Part shown: positions 38,234-43,373 of the stretch, in pieces | Position numbering within the stretch: position 1 is the stretch's first letter | How the letters are laid out: each line of letters begins with the position of its first letter | Source: a virus | Virus record (IMG/VR): IMGVR_UViG_3300032770_000041 | Coordinates: 1-43,373 of that record | Strand: one strand, 5' to 3' | DNA: 43,373 nt | Position numbers and translations under genes: made by a program | The notes under the pieces: generated by a model | The model's database searches: none | Told to the model about the DNA's origin: nothing | The model's input: only the letters and a program-made list of their open reading frames with translations

Positions 38234-38450
38234 CGGGCAGGTGGACGTGGACCAGCCCGCTCCACTCGTCCGAGTGCAGCTCGTGGCCCTCGCGGTGCTC
38301 CACGATCACCCCGCCGTGCGAGCCGGGGCCGATCACCCGGCCCATGGTGGTCGTGCCCGGGATGAAGAACCGGGCGCCGGCCTCGACCCGGCAGAGCGGC
38401 CGGCAGGGCATGGTGCGGACCATCGCGATCTCCGCTGCTTCCCGGCTCAT
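38226..38450 (-). CDS. Hypothetical small beta-barrel-like protein (74 aa)
   Basis: ATG at 38450 (ATGA overlap). After a short helix, the pattern RFFIPGTTTMGRVIGPGSHGGVIVEHREG (positions about 28-56) suggests a small barrel such as an SH3 or KOW-type fold, with two N-terminal cysteines (MPCRPLC). Unassigned. Confidence 0.65.
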   Translation of the reverse strand: MSREAAEIAMVRTMPCRPLCRVEAGARFFIPGTTTMGRVIGPGSHGGVIVEHREGHELHSDEWSGLVHVHLPDA

Positions 38451-38914
38451 CGTCCGGCCTCCCCGGCGCGCCCCGACGCCAGCACGGCGTCGAGTCCACA
38501 GGTGCAAACGTTCGTGTCGTGCGCCTCGCAGTCGCGCTTGTGGGCCACGTAGGCACGGAGCGGATTCTCGCTCACGAATGCATCGCAGTTGCAACCACGT
38601 TCGAGGCAGGACAGCCCGTCCACCGATTTCGCGTGTGCCGCTCGAACGTGCCCGCGCCGACAAACCAGCGTCTCGCGGTCGGTCGCGGGGGCCGCCGCCA
38701 GCGCATCGAGCACGTCCCAGATGCGCTCCAGCAACTCGCGCTCCGCTGACACGTCGCGGGCCGCCGCCAGCCGCCGCAGCAGGGCGATGAGCCAGTCGCG
38801 CTCATCCGCAGTCAGCTCGTAGGCAACGTGCCAGCCGCCCTTCCGCTTGTGGCGACGGTTGCCGATGGCGATGCGCTCGGCCAGTTCCCGCGCCCGCGCT
38901 TGGTCGTCAGACAT
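38447..38914 (-). CDS. Cysteine-rich accessory protein (155 aa)
   Basis: N-terminal 75 residues are helical (ELAERIAIGNRRHKRKGG, DWLIALLRRLAAARD). The C-terminal half contains CRRGH, CLERGCNC, C and CTCG (about residues 84-140), enough for two zinc sites. Probable nucleic-acid or protein adaptor in the replication block. Its start lies within the last bases of the gene before (eight-base overlap). Confidence 0.7.
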   Translation of the reverse strand: MSDDQARARELAERIAIGNRRHKRKGGWHVAYELTADERDWLIALLRRLAAARDVSAERELLERIWDVLDALAAAPATDRETLVCRRGHVRAAHAKSVDGLSCLERGCNCDAFVSENPLRAYVAHKRDCEAHDTNVCTCGLDAVLASGRAGEAGR

Positions 38915-39203
38915 CGCGCATCACTCCGTGTTCGATGACCACATGGAAGCCGCCTTCATGGGCGATGGAGCCGACGACCGACGCCTTGCCGTCCGCGTCG
39001 AACGACAGCTTGTGTCGAGTGCCGCTTTCCGTGTCTATCCAGTGCAACGCGTGGCCGGGACCGAGCGGCCAGTGATACGAGTATCCCCGGCCATCGGGCA
39101 GGCGCTCGAACACAAACGGCTGGCCGTGGTAATCCACGGCGAACGACTCGGGCCGCTGTGGGTCGCCCGCGCCCGGCGCGCCGCTCACCGAATCGTTGCT
39201 CAC
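38907..39203 (-). CDS. Hypothetical beta-rich protein (98 aa)
   Basis: I place the start at the GTG of 39203 because GGAG lies eight bases before it; a GTG nine bases upstream (39212) is also in frame. Strand-rich: AVDYHGQPFVFERLPDGRGY, HALHWIDTESGTRHKLSFD, GGFHVVIEHGV. Unassigned, soluble. Confidence 0.62.
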   Translation of the reverse strand: MSNDSVSGAPGAGDPQRPESFAVDYHGQPFVFERLPDGRGYSYHWPLGPGHALHWIDTESGTRHKLSFDADGKASVVGSIAHEGGFHVVIEHGVMRDV

Positions 39204-39205
39204 GG

Positions 39206-39430
39206 TCAGCACTCCAGTAGCCAGTGACGGCGGTTCGGGTCGTCGAGGCACGGCGCGGGCAACTTCGTGCCGTCGTCCAGTTTCCGGCGCTTGGCCTTCT
39301 GCCACGGCCCGACACCCGTGGGCAGTTGCGAGTTCGCCTCGCGCAGCACATTGGCGATCTTCGTCCCCTTCGGCGCGCAGGCAACCGCGTGGCAGATACC
39401 TGCCGCTCTCACCGTGATCGTGTCGCTCAT
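39206..39430 (-). CDS. Hypothetical protein (74 aa)
   Basis: ATG after GGAGGG. Begins with a strand (TITVRAAGICHAV) and has a ferredoxin-like short pattern THEN a basic middle (WQKAKRRKLDDG), with cysteines at about 13, 18, 62 and at the C-terminus. Unassigned. Confidence 0.65.
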   Translation of the reverse strand: MSDTITVRAAGICHAVACAPKGTKIANVLREANSQLPTGVGPWQKAKRRKLDDGTKLPAPCLDDPNRRHWLLEC

Positions 39431-39750
39431 CCGTCCCTCCCCGGCGGGCTCGCGCCCGCCCCGAGTGCATCGTCTAGGCCAAAGGCGCTCCGCAGCCGCG
39501 CCAGCTCCGCCTCGGCCCGCTCGGCACGGCGGAGCCATTCTGCGGGCTCACAGTCGTCAAGCGGTCGTTCCGGCGTCCGCTCTGGCTCGCGGGCCGCCGA
39601 GGCCCGCTCCAACGCCGACAGGGCTTCGTTGACCTTCATCGTATGGTCTGAGAGCGGGCGCCGATCAGGCTCCAGACAATCCCGCATCACGCACCACCGT
39701 CCCAGCGCCAGCAGCAACGCCTCGGCCTCGGCCGTGTAGCGGGCGCTCAC
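39427..39750 (-). CDS. Coiled-coil protein (107 aa)
   Basis: GTG start at 39750 (GTGA overlap). Helical throughout: AEAEALLLALGRWCVMRDC near the start and WLRRAERAEAELARLRSAFG near the end, likely a short coiled coil, with a Gly/Pro-rich tail. Unassigned. Confidence 0.65.
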   Translation of the reverse strand: MSARYTAEAEALLLALGRWCVMRDCLEPDRRPLSDHTMKVNEALSALERASAAREPERTPERPLDDCEPAEWLRRAERAEAELARLRSAFGLDDALGAGASPPGRDG

Positions 39751-39944
39751 GACACGCCTACGGCAGCGGCGAGTTTCTTGGGCATGGGCACCCGGATGAA
39801 GAACTCGGGGTTGCCACGCGAGCCGAGGCGCACCTGCACCACTCGTCGGCACGCAATGGCAGTCACCAATGAGGCGACTACTTCATCCTGCCGGTGCGCC
39901 GGATACGCGCACAGTCCGATGCTTACCCATTCCAGCTTGCTCAT
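39747..39944 (-). CDS. Hypothetical protein (65 aa)
   Basis: GGGGGAA precedes the ATG at 39944. Mixed strand/helix: EWVSIGLCAY, DEVVASLVTAIACRRVVQVRLG, FFIRVPMPKKLAAAVG. Two cysteines. Unassigned small soluble protein that follows a 38-base gap. Confidence 0.65.
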   Translation of the reverse strand: MSKLEWVSIGLCAYPAHRQDEVVASLVTAIACRRVVQVRLGSRGNPEFFIRVPMPKKLAAAVGVS

Positions 39945-39982
39945 GCGTTCCCCCGGTGGGCGCTCACCGCCCCCGCTTGCGT

Positions 39983-40357
39983 TTACCAGTCCACCTCTGA
40001 GTTCGCCGCCTCTAGTGCGTCTTTCGACGCCGCCTTGTAGTCGAATGCGGACAGGTTCTCGTTGAGCTGGTCGGCGTACAGCGCGGCCAGTTCATCGGCT
40101 GGCAGTTGTCGGATCGCCGCGAGAATGCAGGCGGGGCAGTCGTGCGCCGCACGCTGAAGCGCGGGCAGCACGGGCGACTCCGAACGCAACGCCGCGAGAA
40201 GTTCCGCCATCGGCGCCTGCGTCTCACCGAGCAACTTGCAGAACCGGCACACGCGATTCGGGTTCATTGTGCAATGGCGCTCGTGATCCGCCAGCGTGCG
40301 ACCGCTCGACTTCTTGCAAAAATCGCAGTAGTAGCGCCAGCGCATGATGCGTCTCAT
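39983..40357 (-). CDS. Zinc-finger protein (124 aa)
   Basis: WRYYCDFCKKSSGRTLADHERHC (about residues 7-29, cited in part) followed by CRFC (about 37-40) gives two metal-binding elements, the first close to a C2HC-type finger. CPAC occurs near residue 74 and an acidic helical tail follows. I recall similar YYCDFC..HERHC phage proteins of unknown function. Likely nucleic-acid binding. An internal ATG 12 bases in is an alternative start. Confidence 0.72.
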   Translation of the reverse strand: MRRIMRWRYYCDFCKKSSGRTLADHERHCTMNPNRVCRFCKLLGETQAPMAELLAALRSESPVLPALQRAAHDCPACILAAIRQLPADELAALYADQLNENLSAFDYKAASKDALEAANSEVDW

Positions 40358-40370
40358 CGCAACTCCTGGT

Positions 40371-40724
40371 TCACGGCGTGCGCGCCCGCCCCGGCCCGCG
40401 CTCCCGATGCTCGCGTACCCACGCCACCATGAAGGCGTCCGTCGCCAGCGTGGCCCCGCGATTCAGCGCCCTCGCGTGCCGCGGCGCCGTCAGGTCATAG
40501 TGCGGAAAGTCGGGCCGGTCCTGAAACCACTTGCGCTTGAGGCCAAGCACCGCCACGGCGAAGTGGTGCAACTCCTCTGGCGTGTCCGCGAACAGGTGCG
40601 CGCTCGGCCCCAAGTTCCAGCCCCATTCCCGCAGACGGTCCACGTACACGCTCATCGGGGGCGCCCGCCCGGCTCGGCCAACACGCCTGATGACCCGGCC
40701 GTTAGGATACCGGACTCGCAGCAT
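40371..40724 (-). CDS. DUF4031 domain protein (117 aa)
   Basis: After a short MLRVRYPNGRVIRRVG strand pair, VYVDRLREWGWNLGPSAHLFADT (about 27-49, cited in part), ELHHFAVAVLGLKRKWFQ and FPHYDLTAPRHARALNRGA are the landmarks of DUF4031, a small family of unknown function found in bacteria and phages. GGGGGGAG site. Start overlaps the preceding gene by 23 bases. Confidence 0.78.
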   Translation of the reverse strand: MLRVRYPNGRVIRRVGRAGRAPPMSVYVDRLREWGWNLGPSAHLFADTPEELHHFAVAVLGLKRKWFQDRPDFPHYDLTAPRHARALNRGATLATDAFMVAWVREHRERGPGRARTP

Positions 40725-41055
40725 CGCTCCCCCCTTCGGTTGCACGTGCAACAGGGCCATGCAGCTCGATCCAATCCTCGAGCCGGCAGATGACCAGCGC
40801 GCTGCGGTCATGCGTGCGCCGCGGCTTCCAGACCACGAGGCCGATCTTCGCCGGCCGGCGCTTCAGGCCGGCGGCCACGATGCCGTCGAGCCATTCCTGC
40901 AGGTAGGCCGGCATGGCGCGGCCGAGCTTGGCCTGCACCACGAAGAGCTCGTTCTCGAGGTCGGCGCCGGCCCGCTCGCCGGTCACCGGGATCCGCCGGA
41001 CTCCGAAGAGCCCGGCGACCCGGCGCTCGAACTTCTTCCAGCTCCGCTCGCTCAC
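40702..41055 (-). CDS. PD-(D/E)XK nuclease, Holliday-junction-resolvase-like (117 aa)
   Basis: GTG start at 41055 in a GTGA overlap. WKKFERRVAGLFG with E10, GADLENELFVVQAK with D32 and the Q41-x-K43 motif form the core of a small PD-(D/E)XK nuclease like archaeal Hjc or phage resolvases. The C-terminal half adds a strand/helix pair. Expected role is to resolve branched DNA before packaging or process recombination intermediates with the Erf/YqaJ pair. Nicking or restriction-like nuclease function is the alternative. Confidence 0.72.
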   Translation of the reverse strand: MSERSWKKFERRVAGLFGVRRIPVTGERAGADLENELFVVQAKLGRAMPAYLQEWLDGIVAAGLKRRPAKIGLVVWKPRRTHDRSALVICRLEDWIELHGPVARATEGGSDAASPVS

Positions 41056-41369
41056 CGGAGCCGGCGCTCCATCTGGGGCGGGGCCGGCTCGGCCCGCGGG
41101 CCCGAGCCCACCTCGAGGTCGATCGCGCGCAGGTGCTCGAGCGCGGCCTCGAGGAAGCGGTTCACCCGGTTGAGGCCGGCGATCGTCTGGCTCAGCAGGC
41201 CGCCGACGTCCTTCCCGCCTTCGGCTTCGGCTGGCGGCTCGATGTAGCCGCACAGGTCGGCCCGCAGGCTCAGGGCCCGCGTCCGAAGCTGCGAGCCGTT
41301 CTCCATCGCCCGCGCCAGCTCCATCTCGATCCGGTTGCGATCGCGCTCCTTCATCGACCCTTCGCCCAC
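41052..41369 (-). CDS. Helical hypothetical protein (105 aa)
   Basis: GTG at 41369 preceded by AAGGGGGAG; an ATG 15 bases further (41354) is possible. Almost wholly helical: RNRIEMELARAMENGSQLRT, LLSQTIAGLNRVNRFLEAAL, with a Pro-rich C-terminal end. No catalytic motif. Probably a structural or adaptor protein of the replication block. Confidence 0.66.
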   Translation of the reverse strand: MGEGSMKERDRNRIEMELARAMENGSQLRTRALSLRADLCGYIEPPAEAEGGKDVGGLLSQTIAGLNRVNRFLEAALEHLRAIDLEVGSGPRAEPAPPQMERRLR

Positions 41370-41380
41370 GGTCTCCCCCT

Positions 41381-41647
41381 TCAGGTGGTGGTGCGCTCGT
41401 CCGGCACCCGGTACTCGTACAGGCCGGCGGCGGTGCGGATCCGCCGGCGTTCGACGGTGAGCTCGTGCGGTGGCTTCCGGAGGTCGCGGATCCGCGCCGA
41501 CGCGCCGGCCTCGGAGCAGCCGCAGCGCTCCGCGAGCTCGGCCAGTGTGTGCCAGCGGTGGTCGCCCATCAGCATGAGGACCCGCTCGAGCTGGGTGCGG
41601 ATCCGCGGGGCGGCCTCGAGGAAGTCGAGCTGCACGGCGGTCTTCAT
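41381..41647 (-). CDS. Winged-helix DNA-binding protein (88 aa)
   Basis: Helix-turn-helix HTLAELAERCGCSEAGASARIRDLRK (about residues 33-58, cited in part), then a wing with TVERRRIRTAAGLYEYRVP. This small winged-helix type is frequent in phages and probably regulates transcription or assists replication. It is the only evident DNA-binding regulator in the genome and so the first candidate to bind the GTTAGGC or hairpin sites. ATGA overlap with the preceding gene. Confidence 0.72.
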   Translation of the reverse strand: MKTAVQLDFLEAAPRIRTQLERVLMLMGDHRWHTLAELAERCGCSEAGASARIRDLRKPPHELTVERRRIRTAAGLYEYRVPDERTTT

Positions 41648-41937
41648 CCCCAATCCTCGATCCCGCCGACGTTCATCCAGCGAGTCGCCCGGCCGCTGGT
41701 GTCGAACTTCAGGGGCCGCGGCCGCTGGATGGTCTTCTTCACGGTCGGCGTGTCGATCCACTCGCCCGGCCGGCGCTCGAGCTGCAGCCGCCACCAGCTC
41801 GGCCCGATCGCACTCAGGCACCGGGTGCAGGTCACGTCGGCCCGCCGCGGCGTGAGGCTCACGGTCTTCGCGCCGCACTCAGCCGTCTTGAAGCCGTCCA
41901 CCTCGTACTCGAGGTGAACTCGTCGCTCCGTTGCCAT
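41644..41937 (-). CDS. Small CxxC protein (97 aa)
   Basis: GGGGGAG precedes the ATG. CGAK (residue 21) and CTRC (37-40) form a probable zinc site in a strand-rich N-terminal half. The second half is Trp/Arg/Pro-rich (WWRLQLERRPGEWID). The start lies 58 bases inside the preceding gene, an unusually long overlap. Unassigned. Confidence 0.68.
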   Translation of the reverse strand: MATERRVHLEYEVDGFKTAECGAKTVSLTPRRADVTCTRCLSAIGPSWWRLQLERRPGEWIDTPTVKKTIQRPRPLKFDTSGRATRWMNVGGIEDWG

Positions 41938-42115
41938 CGCTCCCCCGTTGGTTGACTTCCCGCAGCAACCGCTTGCCCTCGCGCCGGCAGGCCTGCGCCG
42001 CGGCCCGCCACCCGAGCCGGTCCTCGGGCTTCAGCTCATGCCGGCTGGTCGCGTGGATCAGGTACTGGTAGGCCGCGATCAGCGCGATGCCCTTCTGGCC
42101 GGGCTGTAGCTTCAC
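41879..42115 (-). CDS. Hypothetical helical protein (78 aa)
   Basis: GTG start at 42115 (GTGA overlap with the initiator gene). Helical: KGIALIAAYQYLIHATSRHE, RLGWRAAAQACRREGKRLLRE. Basic tail. It overlaps the next gene by 59 bases in another frame, so its last 20 residues are constrained by that gene. Unassigned. Confidence 0.62.
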   Translation of the reverse strand: MKLQPGQKGIALIAAYQYLIHATSRHELKPEDRLGWRAAAQACRREGKRLLREVNQRGSDGNGATSSPRVRGGRLQDG

Positions 42116-43014
42116 GTGGCCCCCGCGGCGGCCCGCGACTCGCGGGCGATCTGCCGGACCCGCTCCATCGCCTCGGCCTGCTCGGCGCGGATCCGCTCCT
42201 GCTCCTCCGGCGACCGCGGCGGATCTGCGGCCAACTCGAGCGCCGGCGGCACCGGCCGCGGCTTCGGCGGGGCCTTCGGCACGAAGTCGAGGTAGGGCTT
42301 GTCGCGGCCGTAGAAGGTCGAGCCCCGCTGGATGAACTCCGTCCCCACCTTGTCCTCGCTGATCGCCCAGCGCTTGTAGCCCAACGTGCCTGCCAGCATC
42401 ACCTGTGGATCCTCGCCGCTCGCCACGCGCGCCAGCCACTGCCGGAGCGCCGCGAGCCGGGGATTGGATCCGGAGCGCCGCGGGTACTGGTCCCACGCCT
42501 GCATGAAGATCGGGTGGTCCTGTGTCACCGGGATGTTCTTCCGCCTCGGCTTCTCTGTCCCAGCCGGCGGCACCGCCGCCGGCGGCGTGGGGGGTTGGGG
42601 GGAAGAAGACTCTGGACTCCTAGACTCAAGACTCATAGACTCCCTGCGCGAGGGTCTCGCGAGACTCTCGCGAGGCTCTCGAGAGACTTTCGCGAGGAAG
42701 GACTGCGAGGGATGGTCTATCTTCTGATGCTTCAGGAAGTTGACGATGTGCCCGAGTGGTCCATCAGCGGTGTCGAACAGCTCGATGCGGCCGATCGACG
42801 CCAGCTCATCGAGCCACCGCACCAGTGCCGCCTCGTCCACGTCGGCGTCATGTGGGTACAGCGAGCCCGCTAGGCTCTTCGGCGTGGCGCGGAACCAGCC
42901 CTCGTCGTCGGCCTCGAGCCAGAGGTACACGAACGTCAGGCGCGCATCTCGCGAGGCCCTCGCGAGCGTGCGGTCGCTGCGGACCTCCGGCTTGATCGAG
43001 CGGATGCGCGGCAT
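42112..43014 (-). CDS. Replication initiator/replisome organiser protein (300 aa)
   Basis: Starts MPRIRSIKPEVRSD and continues DARLTFVYLWLEADDEGWFRA, with VRWLDELASIGRI and HIVNFLKHQKIDHPSQ in the first 110 residues. This is the winged-helix domain typical of phage O/DnaD-like initiators. A Ser/Pro/Arg-rich linker (110-160) follows, then a second helical domain (ALRQWLARVASGE, about 185-197) and a charged C-terminal helix that may contact the host helicase or loader. With no phage polymerase present, this protein should recruit host replication machinery. The serine-rich linker may contain origin iterons, as in lambda O; I see no obvious repeat. Confidence 0.75.
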   Translation of the reverse strand: MPRIRSIKPEVRSDRTLARASRDARLTFVYLWLEADDEGWFRATPKSLAGSLYPHDADVDEAALVRWLDELASIGRIELFDTADGPLGHIVNFLKHQKIDHPSQSFLAKVSREPRESLARPSRRESMSLESRSPESSSPQPPTPPAAVPPAGTEKPRRKNIPVTQDHPIFMQAWDQYPRRSGSNPRLAALRQWLARVASGEDPQVMLAGTLGYKRWAISEDKVGTEFIQRGSTFYGRDKPYLDFVPKAPPKPRPVPPALELAADPPRSPEEQERIRAEQAEAMERVRQIARESRAAAGAT

Positions 43015-43277
43015 CAGCGGATCCCGAGCTCGCGGATCGCGGCCTCGACCAGCCGGGCGTCCTCGTCCCGGTAGGCCTGCTCGACGTCGGCCATGCTGAG
43101 CACGGCCTCGCCCCGGATCAGCCGGCTGGCATAGAGCTGGCGCACGTCGTCGTAGGCCACCTGCGGGTAGCGCACGCCGATCTCGAGCAGGTAGTCGGTC
43201 GCCACCGTCACCCCGTAGATCACGAGGAGCCGGTCGGTGGCACTGAGGTCCGGCTTACTCAGCTTGTCCCAGAACAC
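43014..43277 (-). CDS. Hypothetical protein upstream of the initiator (87 aa)
   Basis: I choose the GTG at 43277, preceded by GGGGGAG and CTG; a GTG at 43304 would add nine residues but lacks a ribosome site. Helical: LSATDRLLVIYGVTVATDYLLEIG, VAYDDVRQLYASRLIRGE, DVEQAYRDEDARLVEAAIRELG. Spans the assembly join, with the zinc-ribbon gene ending inside it. May be a replication accessory; inference. Confidence 0.68.
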   Translation of the reverse strand: MFWDKLSKPDLSATDRLLVIYGVTVATDYLLEIGVRYPQVAYDDVRQLYASRLIRGEAVLSMADVEQAYRDEDARLVEAAIRELGIR

Positions 43278-43373
43278 CAGCTCCCCCTTGGATCCGCGCC
43301 GCACACCCGGCGCACAGCCGCGTGCCGGCGACCGAGGTGTGGACGATCTTCTTCAGGTTCCCACACTCGCTGC
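43247..43373. repeat. Terminal direct repeat, right copy
   Basis: Second copy of bases 1-127. Removing one copy gives a 43,246 bp circle. The 3' end of the zinc-ribbon gene at 9-287 is duplicated here as 43255-43373, and the next gene downstream (start at 43277) begins inside it. Confidence 0.9.
43255..43373 (-). CDS. 3' part of the 9-287 zinc-ribbon gene (repeat copy)
   Basis: The same gene as at 9-287, present again only because the contig ends overlap. It covers the cysteine-rich C-terminal 39 codons and stop. Not a separate gene. Confidence 0.85.
   Translation of the reverse strand, partial: SECGNLKKIVHTSVAGTRLCAGCAARIQGGAGVLGQAE

Overview
The window is one complete, circularly permuted genome of a short-tailed (podovirus-type) double-stranded DNA phage. 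The first 127 bases recur exactly as the last 127 (1-127 = 43247-43373), so the unit genome is 43,246 bp and the gene at 9-287 continues across the join. The DNA is very GC-rich and almost fully coding, with most genes joined by 1-4 base stop/start overlaps (ATGA, GTGA, TGATG). Many starts carry a GGGGGAG or GAGGAGG ribosome site. I see no integrase, repressor, DNA polymerase, tape-measure or major tail-tube gene. The lysis set (SleB-type hydrolase, small membrane proteins) suggests a Gram-negative host, but nothing identifies the host further.

Three transcription blocks fill the genome. (1) Morphogenesis, minus strand, 34572 down to 2772: small leader genes, a probable small terminase, about ten tiny genes, large terminase, a histidine phosphatase, P22-like portal, scaffold, major capsid protein, decoration-like proteins, small virion genes, head-tail adaptor, beta-propeller hub, beta-helix tailspike, small internal virion proteins, a 2071-residue polyvalent internal protein, then the lysis genes. 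An initiator-type tRNA (2566-2641) and a terminator (2468-2504) follow. (2) Recombination/replication, minus strand, 2413 down through the join to 37806: a small zinc protein, an Erf-type annealing protein, a YqaJ exonuclease, a replication initiator, a winged-helix protein, a PD-(D/E)XK nuclease, a DUF4031 protein and many small cysteine-rich proteins. (3) A short plus-strand operon, 34806-37809, divergent from block 1 and convergent with block 2. It carries a minimal tRNA-guanine-transglycosylase (DpdA-like) protein coupled by an ATGA overlap to a Mom-like GNAT-type protein, followed by five small genes.

Block 3 is the best candidate for an unusual system: two putative DNA base hypermodification enzymes of different chemistry (7-deazaguanine insertion and Mom-type adenine modification) in one translationally coupled operon. 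The operon leader holds two strong hairpins. The non-coding regions (2414-2771, 32600-33085, 34573-34805) share a heptamer, GTTAGGC, that sits at the head of each block, and two of them also share an exact 13-base element in opposite orientation.

Together the genes describe a phage that relies on host polymerases, recruits them with its own initiator, recombines with an Erf/YqaJ pair, packages with a P22-type motor and injects large internal proteins. It may protect its DNA by base modification. Functions not tied to recognisable motifs are left as unknown.
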